From Deferribacteraceae bacterium UBA6799 (GTDB taxonomy: Bacteria; Chrysiogenota; Deferribacteres; Deferribacterales; Geovibrionaceae): a stretch of 64,000 nt of DNA. Below the pieces are notes generated by a model that was given only the letters and a program-made list of their open reading frames with translations, was not told the origin of the DNA and ran no database searches. Below are positions 24,718-33,836 of this stretch, piece by piece (position 1 is the stretch's first letter; each line of letters begins with the position of its first letter). A program made the translations under genes and the position numbers. The stretch spans positions 62,001-126,000 of the forward strand of contig DKFJ01000012.1 in the NCBI GenBank assembly GCA_002452335.1. Reading direction: 5' to 3'.

Positions 24718-25971
24718 TTAAGAATTGTAAGCCGTTTCACCGTGCTGGGAACGGTCGAGACCCAGAGTCTCGTCCTCTCTGGTGACACGCAGGCCAACCG
24801 CTTTGTCCACCAGTTTCAGTATAATATATGTCAGCGCCACGGTATAGACCAGCACAGCCCCCAGTGAGCCCAGCTGAACCAGAAGCTGTTTCGGGTTGCC
24901 ATAGAACAGACCTGTTCCGCCCACAGAGGCAAAGAGTCCTGTGGCTACAGCGCCCCATACTCCGCCCACTCCGTGTATGCCTATGACGTCCAGCGAGTCG
25001 TCATATTTCAGCCTGAATTTCAGAAAGACAGCCAGATAGCACAGCACCCCTCCGGCAAGCCCGATAACCAGAGCGAACACCGGAGAGACATATCCGGCGG
25101 CGTTTGTAACAGACGCCAGACCCGCCACTATACCCGAAGAGATACCCAGAGCGGTTGTCTTGCCGTGTCTGTATTCCATGAGAGACCAGCTGAGTCCGCC
25201 GCCGCATCCGGCTATGAATGTGTTCACGAATGCCAGATACGCCACACCGTTCACCGCCAGAGCGCTTCCGGCGTTGAACCCGAACCATCCGAACCACAGA
25301 AGCCCTGTGCCGAAAACTGTCAGCATAAGGTTATGGGGGAGGAACTGGTGCTTGGGAAAACCATCCCTATTGCCCAGAACAATGATGAAGACAAGAGCAG
25401 CCACAGCAGATGTGAAGTGAACCACGATACCTCCGGCGAAATCCAGCACGCCGAAAGTGCCCAGAAAACCGCCGCCCCACACCCAGTGAGCCACGGGAGC
25501 GTATACCACTATGCTCCATACCGCTATGAACATCACAAAGGCGGAGAATTTCACCCTCTCAACAATAGAGCCGCTCAAAAGAGCGCAGGTGATGATGGCG
25601 AACATGCCCTGAAACATGGCGAAGACGGGCTCGGGGATTGTACCCCTGACCGCTGTCATTACATTGGAAAGTCCCAGATAGAGTGTTCCGCCGATAAAAG
25701 CGTTGCCATCGGGAGCAAAGGCAAGCGAATGTCCGGCAAAGATCCAGATGAGCCCCACCACAAAGATGGAAACAAAACTGTACAGCATGGTGGAAAGCGT
25801 GTTCTTTGCGCTTACCATGCCTGTGTAGAATACCGCCAGTCCAGGCAGCATAAAAAGAACAAAGGTACTGGAAATCAATACCCAAAGTGTGTCCGCCTTG
25901 TCGACAGCTCCACTCTCTCCCGCGAACGCGGAGCCTGTGAGCAATGCGAACATTGCAAATAATTTTATCAT
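24718..25971 (-). CDS. amt: Ammonium transporter (Amt/MEP/Rh family)
   Basis: A 417-residue channel. After a cleavable signal (MIKLFAMFALLTGSAFAGE) come eleven helices. The twin histidines of the pore are in FAGGIVVHFTSA and DVIGIHGVGGVWGA; the conserved LPGLAVFYTGMVSAKN, GFNAGSAL and the C-terminal DETLGLDRSQHGE tail (the GlnK contact region) are all present. Start: ATG 25971, because GGGGTGA precedes it; the frame extends 5 codons further upstream. No glnK/glnB lies next to it, which is unusual, since amt and glnK are commonly paired. Confidence 0.96.
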   Translation of the reverse strand: MIKLFAMFALLTGSAFAGESGAVDKADTLWVLISSTFVLFMLPGLAVFYTGMVSAKNTLSTMLYSFVSIFVVGLIWIFAGHSLAFAPDGNAFIGGTLYLGLSNVMTAVRGTIPEPVFAMFQGMFAIITCALLSGSIVERVKFSAFVMFIAVWSIVVYAPVAHWVWGGGFLGTFGVLDFAGGIVVHFTSAVAALVFIIVLGNRDGFPKHQFLPHNLMLTVFGTGLLWFGWFGFNAGSALAVNGVAYLAFVNTFIAGCGGGLSWSLMEYRHGKTTALGISSGIVAGLASVTNAAGYVSPVFALVIGLAGGVLCYLAVFLKFRLKYDDSLDVIGIHGVGGVWGAVATGLFASVGGTGLFYGNPKQLLVQLGSLGAVLVYTVALTYIILKLVDKAVGLRVTREDETLGLDRSQHGETAYNS

Positions 25972-26041
25972 TTCGTCACCCCACAAAGTGTTTAACTTAA
26001 TAAGGGTGAAAAATCAATATTGAATGATATTTGTGGAAAAA

Positions 26042-26064
26042 AGGCGGGACAGGACGCCCCGCCT
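26042..26064 (-). terminator. Terminator after rbsB
   Basis: 7-bp stem AGGCGGG/CCCGCCT with a 9-base loop; the plus-strand AAAAAA before it is a T-run on the minus strand. Confidence 0.75.
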
Positions 26065-26072
26065 GAGAAGAT

Positions 26073-26948
26073 TTATTTTACTACCAGTTTCAGACCTACG
26101 GGAACATAGGCATCTACTTTCTTACCGGAGAGAACAGCCTGTGCTGTTTCCACGCCTTTTGATCCGATGAATGCTGGCTGCTGAGCCACTGTGGCTGCCA
26201 TTCCGCCTGCTTTCACAGATTTAACTGCATCGTCTGTGGCGTCAAAACCGACCACCAATATCTTTCTGCCTGTACCCTGAATAGCTTTCAGAGCGCCCAG
26301 AGCCATTTCGTCATTATGAGCGAAAACAGCGTCTATTGCGGGCTGTGCCTGAAGGATGTTCTCCATTACGTTCAGACCCTTTGTTCTGTCGAAATCAGCT
26401 GTCTGACGGGCTACAACTGTGATGGCGGAACCTTTGACGGCGGCATTGAATCCCTTGCCTCTGTCTCTGGCGGCAGATGTTCCGGGTATGCCTTCCAGCT
26501 CAACCACTTTGCCTTTTTTGCCCAGTTTTTCCATAATGAACTCGCCTGCCATTTTTCCACCGGCTACGTTGTCAGAAGCGATGTGAGAAACCACTTTGCC
26601 CTTGTTGGCGCCTCTGTCCAGAGTAATCACGGGGATTTTGGCTCTGTTTGCCATAGTGATGGCATTGCCCACCGCGTCAGAGTCTGTGGGGTTTATCAGG
26701 ATTGCGGAAACACCTCTGGAGAGCAGGTCTTCCACGTTTGCTATCTCTTTTGCGGGGTCATTCTGAGAGTCCAGAACCACAAGATCGATGCCCAGTTTCT
26801 TCGCCTCTGCCACTGCTCCGTCTTTCAGTGTGACGAAGAAGGGGTTGTTCAGAGTGGAGACAACAAGCCCGACAGTCTTTCCGGCTGCGTAAAGCGGCAT
26901 GACGGCCATCATTGCCAATGCCAGCACGATCAGAAGAATTCTTTTCAT
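26073..26948 (-). CDS. rbsB: Ribose ABC transporter substrate-binding protein
   Basis: A 291-residue periplasmic type I binding protein. Signal peptide [23 protein letters not shown], then [30 protein letters not shown], with ribose-site residues in the familiar order ([65 protein letters not shown]). This is the last gene of rbsDACB, 16 bp after rbsC, and the presence of rbsD/rbsK/rbsR makes ribose the probable ligand. Confidence 0.95.
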   Translation of the reverse strand: MKRILLIVLALAMMAVMPLYAAGKTVGLVVSTLNNPFFVTLKDGAVAEAKKLGIDLVVLDSQNDPAKEIANVEDLLSRGVSAILINPTDSDAVGNAITMANRAKIPVITLDRGANKGKVVSHIASDNVAGGKMAGEFIMEKLGKKGKVVELEGIPGTSAARDRGKGFNAAVKGSAITVVARQTADFDRTKGLNVMENILQAQPAIDAVFAHNDEMALGALKAIQGTGRKILVVGFDATDDAVKSVKAGGMAATVAQQPAFIGSKGVETAQAVLSGKKVDAYVPVGLKLVVK

Positions 26949-26964
26949 AAACTACTCCTGTAAA

Positions 26965-27903
26965 TCATTTCTTTCTATCCATAAGGACAGCTATGAGAAT
27001 CACAGCTCCTTTTGCGATCATCTGATAGTATGACGATACGTTCATCAGGTTCAGGGCATTGTTCAGTATGCCGATGATGAGCGCTCCGATAAATGTTCCG
27101 AATACTGTACCTATCCCTCCGGCAAGACTGGTTCCTCCCAGAACCACGGCTGCGATGGCGTCCAGCTCATATCCGGCTCCGGCTGTGGGCTGGGCGGACG
27201 AGAGTCTGGCTGTGAGCGTAATGCCCGCTATGGCGGCTGTCAGACCGCTGATGGCGTATACGGCTATCTTTATCCTGCTGACACGGACGCCGGAAAGGCG
27301 TGACGCCTCCTCATTGCCCCCGATGGCGTAAACATAGCGTCCGAAACGGGTATGTTTCAGCACATACCATGACAGCACAAAAACAATGATCATCAGCAGA
27401 ACCGGAACGGGAACGCCCAGCACATATCCTGTGCCGAACCATGAATATATGTCGGCGGCGGCGTCATATCCTGTGGATATGGGCTTGCCGTCTGTAAAGA
27501 CCAGAGTAACGCCCCTGAGCAGTGTCATGCTCACCAGGGTGGCGATGAAGGGCTGTACCTTGCCCTTGGTGATGGCGATCCCCGCGAATATTCCCAGCAG
27601 AGTACCCAGAGACAGCGTGGTGAACAGAGTGAGCGCCACGCCCATGTCCTCCGCTATCATATACGCCGAGATAGCTCCGCAGAGAGCCAGTATAGAGCCG
27701 ACCGAGAGGTCTATGCCGCCTGTGAGGATGACGAACGTCATACCCGCCGCTATGACGGCGTTGATGGATGTCTGGCGCAGGACGTTCATGATGTTTCCCA
27801 CAGAGAGGAAACGGGGACTGATGAGCGACACTATCACAGCCAGAAGCAGAAGCCCCAGAAGCGGTCTGAATTTTACCAGAAATTCTTTAAAGGTCATTTT
27901 CAT
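26965..27903 (-). CDS. rbsC: Ribose ABC transporter permease
   Basis: A 312-residue permease with about ten membrane helices. Family hallmarks: INAVIAAGMTFVILTGGIDLSVGSILALCGA near the N-terminus, GNEEASRLSGVRVSRIK (the coupling region) and GYELDAIAAVVLGGTSLAGGIGTVFGTFIGALIIGILNNALNL. It forms the membrane dimer of the RbsABC importer and starts 16 bp after rbsA. Confidence 0.96.
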   Translation of the reverse strand: MKMTFKEFLVKFRPLLGLLLLAVIVSLISPRFLSVGNIMNVLRQTSINAVIAAGMTFVILTGGIDLSVGSILALCGAISAYMIAEDMGVALTLFTTLSLGTLLGIFAGIAITKGKVQPFIATLVSMTLLRGVTLVFTDGKPISTGYDAAADIYSWFGTGYVLGVPVPVLLMIIVFVLSWYVLKHTRFGRYVYAIGGNEEASRLSGVRVSRIKIAVYAISGLTAAIAGITLTARLSSAQPTAGAGYELDAIAAVVLGGTSLAGGIGTVFGTFIGALIIGILNNALNLMNVSSYYQMIAKGAVILIAVLMDRKK

Positions 27904-27919
27904 ATTGTCCGCTCCTTAC

Positions 27920-29428
27920 CTACCCTGCGTTCCTGCTGAGATTTTCTATAGCCAGCTTCATTATCTTCTCCTGAGTGGCGTCCTCTTTCATTAGCTCACC
28001 CGCCACGCTTCCGCCGCTCATGACTAGTATGCGGTCGCTCATGCCCATAACCTCTGGCATTTCGGACGAGATGAGGATGATGGCTATGCCGTTCTTCTTC
28101 AGGTCGTTTATCAGTTCGTATATCTCTTTTTTCGCGCCCACGTCCACGCCCCGGGTGGGTTCGTCCAGAATCAGCACCTTCGGCGCTGTGACCAGTCCTT
28201 TTCCTATGGCAACCTTCTGCTGGTTGCCGCCGCTCAGGTTCAGCACCTTCTGCGATGGTCCGGTGGTCTTGATGGACATTTTATTTATATATTCTTCAGA
28301 AACCTGTATCTCTTTTTCGGTGGAAACATGTCTGAACATGTTCTGAAATTTTTTCAGCGCAGGCAGAGTGATATTCTCCTTCACAGACATTCCCAGTATA
28401 AGCCCGAGCTGTTTTCTGTCTTCGGACACATAGGATATACCGTTGTCTATGGCGCTGGAGGGATGGTTTATCTTCAGCGGTCTGCCGTCCAGAATTATCT
28501 GTCCGCTGTAGAGAGGCATAGCGCCGAAGATGGATTTTGCCACTTCGCTTCTGCCTGAGCCCATCAGCCCGGCAACACCGAGAATCTCTCCCCTTTTCAC
28601 TATGAAGCTCACGTCCTTCACTCTGTGGTTGGTAAGCCCCCGGGCCTCGAACACCACATCCGTTCCGGGAGCGCCGGACGCCGGATATCTGTCGTGTATA
28701 GGTCTGCCCACCATCAGCTGAATGATGGATTCCTCTGTGAGGTCGGACACAGCCCGGGATGTGACAAAAGTTCCGTCACGCAGCACCGCCGCCCTGTCGC
28801 AAATATCAAAAACCTCCGAGAGCTTGTGGGAGATATAGACTATCGCCCGCCCTTCCGCTTTCAGCTCACGGATGACGCTGTAGAGGTTTTCTGTCTCCAC
28901 GTCCGTCAGAGCGTCTGTGGGCTCATCCATTATGATTATTCTGGCGTTCATGGAGAGCGCCTTGGCTATCTCCACCATCTGAGCCTGCCCCACGCTGAGA
29001 CTGCCCACCTTAACGGAGGGTTTTATATCCATGCCGAGGCGTGTCAGATATTTTTCCGCCTCTGCGTTCATTTCAGAAAATTTTATCTTTTTATAGAAAT
29101 TAACGGGCTCTCTGCCCAGAAAGATGTTCTCGCCTACGGTAAGCTCCGGAATGAGATTCAGCTCCTGATGGATAATGGCTATGCCCTTCTTCTGGGCGTC
29201 TTTCGGGTCTTTCACCACGAAGGGTTTGCCGTTGTACAGTATCTCTCCGGAGTCCTTAGTGTATACCCCGCTGAGTATCTTCATCAGGGTGGATTTGCCC
29301 GCCCCGTTCTCCCCCAGCAGAGCCAGCACCTCTCCGGCGGTTATGCTCAGAGACACATTGTCCAGCGCCTTCACCCCGGGAAACGCCTTATTGATGTTTT
29401 TCATTTCCAGCAGTGGCATATCAGACAT
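27920..29428 (-). CDS. rbsA: Ribose ABC transporter ATP-binding protein
   Basis: A 502-residue protein with two fused ABC domains. Domain 1: Walker A GENGAGKST, signature LSVGQAQMVEIAKAL, Walker B IIIMDEPTDAL. Domain 2: degenerate Walker A GLMGSGRSE, signature LSGGNQQKVAIGKGL, Walker B VLILDEPTRGVD. Asymmetry of this kind is normal for sugar importers of this class. The start overlaps the rbsD stop by one base (TGATG). Confidence 0.96.
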   Translation of the reverse strand: MSDMPLLEMKNINKAFPGVKALDNVSLSITAGEVLALLGENGAGKSTLMKILSGVYTKDSGEILYNGKPFVVKDPKDAQKKGIAIIHQELNLIPELTVGENIFLGREPVNFYKKIKFSEMNAEAEKYLTRLGMDIKPSVKVGSLSVGQAQMVEIAKALSMNARIIIMDEPTDALTDVETENLYSVIRELKAEGRAIVYISHKLSEVFDICDRAAVLRDGTFVTSRAVSDLTEESIIQLMVGRPIHDRYPASGAPGTDVVFEARGLTNHRVKDVSFIVKRGEILGVAGLMGSGRSEVAKSIFGAMPLYSGQIILDGRPLKINHPSSAIDNGISYVSEDRKQLGLILGMSVKENITLPALKKFQNMFRHVSTEKEIQVSEEYINKMSIKTTGPSQKVLNLSGGNQQKVAIGKGLVTAPKVLILDEPTRGVDVGAKKEIYELINDLKKNGIAIILISSEMPEVMGMSDRILVMSGGSVAGELMKEDATQEKIMKLAIENLSRNAG

Positions 29429-29847
29429 CAGAACACCACACCGGAATGCAGGATTATATTGGAATAAGGCGTGGTCTCTCCGGTTCTTATCACCGCCTTC
29501 GCCTTTTTCGTCATTTCTTTAAAAATCTCGTGAGGCACGCTCTCCACCGCCACAGGTTTTCCCTGCGAATACACGGCGCTGTCCACCGCCTCTTTCACCA
29601 CGGAGAACATCTTCGGGTTTTTCACAGCTATCTCGTCCGCTATGGTCACCATCTCTATCTGAAGCTCAGACAGCACGGCGTCCAGAACAGTGGCGAAATC
29701 CGGCACACCGGCGGTGACAGCCAGATCTATACGCCTCACGCCGTCCGGCACAGGCAGTCCGGCATCGCCGATAACCAGAGTATCCGTATGCCCCATCTCT
29801 GATATCACAGTTGAAATTCCGCTGTTCAGAAGTATGCCTTTTTTCAT
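29428..29847 (-). CDS. rbsD: D-ribose pyranase
   Basis: RbsD interconverts pyranose and furanose forms of ribose so that ribokinase can act. The 139-residue protein begins MKKGILLNSGISTVISEMGHTDTLVIGDAGLPVPDG, with the catalytic His20 (MGHTD) and Asp28 (GDAGLP) and the C-terminal TGETTPYSNIILHSGVVF, which contains the Tyr and Asn of the active site. First gene of the operon; GAGGAAGC precedes the start. Confidence 0.96.
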   Translation of the reverse strand: MKKGILLNSGISTVISEMGHTDTLVIGDAGLPVPDGVRRIDLAVTAGVPDFATVLDAVLSELQIEMVTIADEIAVKNPKMFSVVKEAVDSAVYSQGKPVAVESVPHEIFKEMTKKAKAVIRTGETTPYSNIILHSGVVF

Positions 29848-29928
29848 ATTTGCTTCCTCTAACTAAAGGATACCAGACGAATTACGGATAGCAAGAGAAG
29901 TTTTTAGTAAATTTTAATAAAATTTTAG

Positions 29929-29985
29929 TTGATTCACACAAAAATGTGATATAATGAAAGCATATAGTCAAGGCTGGAAGCGCTC
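29929..29985. promoter_or_regulatory. Divergent rbsD/rbsR promoter region
   Basis: On the plus strand, TTGATT (29929-29934) and an extended -10 TGATATAAT (TATAAT 29950-29955) point toward rbsR with a short 15-bp spacer; the extended TG compensates. GGCTGGAAGCGCTC (29972-29985), with the AGCGCT core of LacI-type operators, sits just downstream. On the minus strand, TTGCTA-N16-TATCCT at roughly 29866-29893 is a candidate rbsD promoter. The operator half-sites are imperfect. Confidence 0.5.
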
Positions 29986-30045
29986 TTTATTAAATGAATT
30001 TTTTTAGGTATTTAAACATTTGTTCCCTTAGAAGGTTTTAAAATC

Positions 30046-31074
30046 ATGAGAAAAAAAATTACTGTAACGGAGATAGCAAAGCTAGCCGGAGTATCACCAG
30101 CCACAGTCTCTCTGGTGCTCAACAGCAGAGCGGGAGTCAGCCAGGAAACCCGTGACCGTGTGCTGAAGATAGCCCGCGAGCACAGCTATAAGGGCGTGTC
30201 GTCCGGCGATCCGTCCTCCAGACACAAGACACTGCTGTTCGTCAGCATTGTCAAACACGGGCATATCCTGAACAAGAACCACAAGACCTTCGTGGCGGAC
30301 TATATAGACGGCGCGCAGCTCGAGGCAGGAAGAAAGGGCTATTCGCTGGAGGTGGTCTCCTTCGATGGTTTCGTTCCCACAGAGATAATCGGATACATAA
30401 ACAGCTCCCACGCCAAAGGAGCCGTCATCCTCGGAACTGAGCTGGATGAAAAAGATCTCCAGCATTTTCTCAGGCTGAAGATACCTGCGGCGTTCATAGA
30501 CCTGTTCTGTACCCACATGCCCTATGACTTTGTGGATATGAACAACGATTCGTCCGTTTATAATCTGCTGACACACCTGACCGCCGCCGGACACAAGGAC
30601 ATCGGCATAGTGACAGGCTCCATCGACACGGCGAACTTCTCCATGAGGCGCTCGGCGTTTGAAAAGACCATGAAGATACTGGGGCATCGATTCAGACCGG
30701 AGTTCGTCTTTACAGTGGACTCCACATACGAGGGAGCATATCAGGATATGCTTGATGTGCTGAAAACCAGACCGGAGCTTCCCACCGCTCTCTTCTGCGT
30801 GAACGATATCATCGCCGTAGGATGCATCAGGGCGCTGAAGGAATCCGGGATAAAGGTCCCGGACGATATATCTGTGGCGGGGTTCGACAATCTGCCCATG
30901 ACATCCATGCTGGAACCTCCGCTCACCACCGTAAAAGTATCAAAGAAAAAGATAAGCATGACAGCCGTGATGCTTCTGATCAGAAGGATAAAGGACGGAA
31001 ACTCCATGCCCTATGAAAAAATAATGATAGGCGGAGAAGTAGTGAAAAGAAACAGCGTCAGACAGATTGACTGA
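30046..31074 (+). CDS. rbsR: LacI-family ribose operon repressor
   Basis: A 342-residue regulator. The N-terminal HTH TVTEIAKLAGVSPATVSLVLNSRAGVSQETRDRVLKIAREH is canonical LacI, with the hinge following; the C-terminal part is a type I periplasmic-binding fold (GIVTGSIDTANFSMRRSAFEKTM, LFCVNDIIAVGCIRAL, VAGFDNLPMTSMLEPPLTTV). Divergent from rbsDACB and 11 bp before rbsK, so it probably represses both units in the absence of ribose. Confidence 0.93.
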   Translation: MRKKITVTEIAKLAGVSPATVSLVLNSRAGVSQETRDRVLKIAREHSYKGVSSGDPSSRHKTLLFVSIVKHGHILNKNHKTFVADYIDGAQLEAGRKGYSLEVVSFDGFVPTEIIGYINSSHAKGAVILGTELDEKDLQHFLRLKIPAAFIDLFCTHMPYDFVDMNNDSSVYNLLTHLTAAGHKDIGIVTGSIDTANFSMRRSAFEKTMKILGHRFRPEFVFTVDSTYEGAYQDMLDVLKTRPELPTALFCVNDIIAVGCIRALKESGIKVPDDISVAGFDNLPMTSMLEPPLTTVKVSKKKISMTAVMLLIRRIKDGNSMPYEKIMIGGEVVKRNSVRQID

Positions 31075-31085
31075 CCGGAGGACGT

Positions 31086-31997
31086 ATGAGCAGATTTTGC
31101 GTAGCTGGCAGCATCAACATGGATCTGGTAACCAGAACACAAAGATTCCCGAAACCCGGGGAAACATTATACGGCGAATCGTTCACCACCTTCACAGGGG
31201 GCAAGGGAGCGAATCAGGCGGTGGCTCTGGCCAAGCTGGGCGCTGACACGGCAATGATCGGCAAAACAGGCAGCGATGTCTACGCATCTGAGTATCTGAG
31301 CTATTTCAGCGGGCTTGGTATCGATATATCCTGCATCCGCAGGGCGGACACATCCACAGGGATAGCTGTGATCACGGTGGACGGCTCAGGCGAAAACTCG
31401 ATTATCATAGTCCCCGGAGCGAACGCCCATGTGGACGAGACATACATCAATTCATGCGCCGGAATGATCGGCAGAGCGGACTATCTGCTGCTTCAGCTCG
31501 AAATACCTATGGACTCCGTAGTTCAGGCGGCAGTAACAGCCAGAAAAAATAATACTCTGGTGATACTGGATCCCGCTCCTGCGGCTCAGGTGCCGGATAT
31601 CCTCCTGAAAAATACCGACATCATAACCCCTAACGAAACAGAGGCGGAGGCGCTCACGGGTATACATCCGCAAGACGCCGAGAGCTTTGGCGAGGCGGGA
31701 AGAAGACTGCTGGAAAAAGGAGTCGGTACAGCCGTGCTGAAGGCCGGAAAAAAAGGCGCCTATGTGTGCGATCAAGGGGGCATGACCCATGTGAAAGGCT
31801 TTACCGTGGAAACGGTGGACACCACCGCCGCCGGAGACACCTTTAACGCCGGACTGGCATACGGGCTGGGCATGGGACTGTCTGTCACAGACGCCGCCCG
31901 GTTTGCCAATGCCGCGGCCGCTATCTCCACCACCAAACAGGGAGCACAGGCAGGCATGCCGTCAATCGAGGAGGTAAAAAAATTACTTCAGCAATGA
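31086..31997 (+). CDS. rbsK: Ribokinase
   Basis: A 303-residue PfkB-family kinase making ribose-5-phosphate. SINMDLVTRTQRFPKPGETLYGE and TFTGGKGANQAVALAKLG (substrate lid and GGKGAN) open the protein; NETEAEALTG and the catalytic DTTAAGDTFNAGLAYGL (Asp base and anion hole) close it. RBS CCGGAGG. It shares the rbsR transcript. Confidence 0.96.
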   Translation: MSRFCVAGSINMDLVTRTQRFPKPGETLYGESFTTFTGGKGANQAVALAKLGADTAMIGKTGSDVYASEYLSYFSGLGIDISCIRRADTSTGIAVITVDGSGENSIIIVPGANAHVDETYINSCAGMIGRADYLLLQLEIPMDSVVQAAVTARKNNTLVILDPAPAAQVPDILLKNTDIITPNETEAEALTGIHPQDAESFGEAGRRLLEKGVGTAVLKAGKKGAYVCDQGGMTHVKGFTVETVDTTAAGDTFNAGLAYGLGMGLSVTDAARFANAAAAISTTKQGAQAGMPSIEEVKKLLQQ

Positions 31998-32333
31998 AAC
32001 GGAAGCTGTCCCGTCCATAAAAAAAAATAATAAACGACAAATAAAGTGTTCTTTAACAACGCATTATGCAGAGCGTGGTTATCTGAAAAAAATAATTCGT
32101 GTATTTTTCATTATTGTCATAAACTTGTATTTCGAACCGTAAAAACCCGCATTATTCAATTTTTTTATCTGTAAATAATTAATTGACTTTCCCGCAAAGC
32201 GCTATATATAACCAAACATAACGGTTTTTATAGATACTGACGGTTGTATATATTGATATAGATAGCAACCGTTTATTTTTGCTCTTATACCGTTATATAA
32301 AAATATATATAACGCTTTATTGGAGGTTGTATA
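31998..32333. promoter_or_regulatory. 336-bp AT-rich promoter region with ACGGTT-type repeats
   Basis: No gene is visible. TTGACT (32183-32188) and TATATA (32205-32210) spaced 16 bp form a good promoter toward the cytochrome operon. The hexamer ACGGTT/AACCGT occurs at 32135-32140 (minus), 32221-32226 (plus), 32240-32245 (plus), 32267-32272 (minus) and 32289-32294 (minus orientation). The flanking ATAACGGT and ACCGTTAT copies form an inverted pair (32218-32225 and 32289-32296). This looks like a regulator-binding cluster. Confidence 0.5.
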
Positions 32334-33125
32334 ATGGACGGAAAAATATCGCGCAGAGACATGCTGGCGAAAGCAGCTCTGGTCGGCGCCGGCGCCTTAG
32401 CCGGAAGCCTCATCTCTCCCAAGGCCGAAGCGTCAGATGATGAATCACTGATGAAACAATGGCCGTGGCCCTATGTTAAGCTCGATCCCGCAGTAACAGC
32501 GGAGATCGCTTATCAGAACTGGTATAACCTCGGATGCGGAGGAACAGTTATGTTCTCCATATTCGACCAGCTGGCCAAAAAAATCGGCGAACCCTACAAA
32601 TCCTTCCCCGTGGAATCATTCGCCATTTATGAAGGCGGTATAGCCGGATGGGGAACCACCTGCGGCTCAGTGAACGGCGCGGGAACAGTAATCAGTCTTA
32701 TCGTGGGACCTCCCACATGGGAAGACAGGTCTAAGACCATCACATCAGATATCTTCGACTGGTACAGCCACACAAACATGCCCGTTTATGTGCCGCTGAA
32801 ACCCCACGCAAACAAAGACAGCATCCCCCACACCGTGAGCGACTCGCCCCTGTGCCACGTCTCCGTGAGCAAATGGATGAAAAAAGCCAACGCCGCTCTG
32901 GGCAGTGAGGAGAGAAAAGACAGATGCGCCAGAGTGTCCGCCTCTGTCGCTTATAAAGTTGTTCAGTATCTGAACATGATCCACGACGACAAATTCGACA
33001 AAGAACACGCTAACTGGTCAGGACCTATAAAATCAGGCACCACCGCTCAGTATAACTGCGCCGACTGCCACGGCAAGAATGTGCCGAAACCGCCTATGCC
33101 CAAAAAACCCACCGCAGGGGAATGA
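32334..33125 (+). CDS. Tat-exported split-Soret / C_GCAxxG_C_C-type cytochrome c
   Basis: A 263-residue protein. The N-terminus ISRRDMLAKAALVGAGALAGSL is a twin-arginine signal. The body matches the C_GCAxxG_C_C family: YNLGCGGTVMFSIFDQL (~69-85), then GGIAGWGTTCGSVNGAGTVISL, LCHVSVSKWM and DRCARVSASVAYKV with the later conserved Cys. Near the C-terminus is one heme motif, CADCHG (~242-247). This layout resembles the split-Soret cytochrome of sulfate reducers. It sits first in an operon with an FeS subunit and an NrfD anchor, so it probably serves as the periplasmic redox end of that complex. Substrate unknown. Confidence 0.8.
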   Translation: MDGKISRRDMLAKAALVGAGALAGSLISPKAEASDDESLMKQWPWPYVKLDPAVTAEIAYQNWYNLGCGGTVMFSIFDQLAKKIGEPYKSFPVESFAIYEGGIAGWGTTCGSVNGAGTVISLIVGPPTWEDRSKTITSDIFDWYSHTNMPVYVPLKPHANKDSIPHTVSDSPLCHVSVSKWMKKANAALGSEERKDRCARVSASVAYKVVQYLNMIHDDKFDKEHANWSGPIKSGTTAQYNCADCHGKNVPKPPMPKKPTAGE

Positions 33126-33127
33126 TC

Positions 33128-33823
33128 ATGATAAAAAGACGCTTTTTTTTAAAGGGTATGGGCACTCTGACCGTTTTTTCCTTTCTGCCCCTGCCCATGA
33201 TATTTAACGAAAATGACCAGTATACTCCGCTGAACACTGTGAAACAGGGCAAACCCGAAAAGGTGCACAACTATGCCATGATCATTGTTCAGGACAGATG
33301 TATAGGGTGCAGAGCCTGCGAGGTCGCCTGCAAAACCGAATGGCACATACCGAAGGAAGATCCGGAACAGTACAGGACAAAAGTTCTGTACGGAGCCGAG
33401 GCTCAGAGTTTCGACGGTCTGATGACATGGCTTCCCGTGCTGTGCAACCAGTGCGACAACGCTCCCTGTGTCAAGGTATGCCCCACCAGAGCCAGCTACA
33501 AAAGACCCGAGGATGGCATCATACTAGTGGAGCCGGACAAATGTATCGGCTGCAAAACATGTATGATCGCATGTCCTTATGAGGCACGCTACTACAGCGA
33601 CGAAAAGCACTCTGTGGACAAATGCACCTTCTGCCAGCCCAGACTGGCGCAGGGCAAAAAACCGGCATGCGTGGAATCCTGCTACAAAGGAGCCAGAATA
33701 TTCGGAGACCTGAACGATCACAGCTCCGAAGCGTATCAGCTTCTCAAAAAAGCGGTTTCCTACCACATGCTGAAACCTGAAGAGGGAACACTCCCCAACG
33801 TGTTCTACACTCAGGGCGTATAG
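33128..33823 (+). CDS. Tat-exported four-cluster ferredoxin subunit (PsrB/TtrB/DmsB-like)
   Basis: A 231-residue electron-transfer subunit. It starts MIKRRFFLKGMGTLTVFSFLPL, a twin-arginine signal, then four ferredoxin-type Cys groups: CIGCRACEVAC, CNQCDNAPCVKVC, CIGCKTCMIAC and CTFCQPR...CVESC, for four [4Fe-4S] clusters in a wire. The start at 33128 is preferred over 33122, which lies inside the upstream stop codon region. In CISM enzymes this subunit links a molybdoprotein to a quinone-reactive membrane anchor; here the upstream partner is the split-Soret-like cytochrome instead. Confidence 0.92.
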   Translation: MIKRRFFLKGMGTLTVFSFLPLPMIFNENDQYTPLNTVKQGKPEKVHNYAMIIVQDRCIGCRACEVACKTEWHIPKEDPEQYRTKVLYGAEAQSFDGLMTWLPVLCNQCDNAPCVKVCPTRASYKRPEDGIILVEPDKCIGCKTCMIACPYEARYYSDEKHSVDKCTFCQPRLAQGKKPACVESCYKGARIFGDLNDHSSEAYQLLKKAVSYHMLKPEEGTLPNVFYTQGV

Positions 33824-33836
33824 GAGGTTATGACAG

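Noticed and set aside
24973..25962. 329-residue plus-strand open frame opposite the ammonium transporter
   Set aside because: Antisense shadow: low-complexity charged translation and no RBS, over an intact transporter gene.
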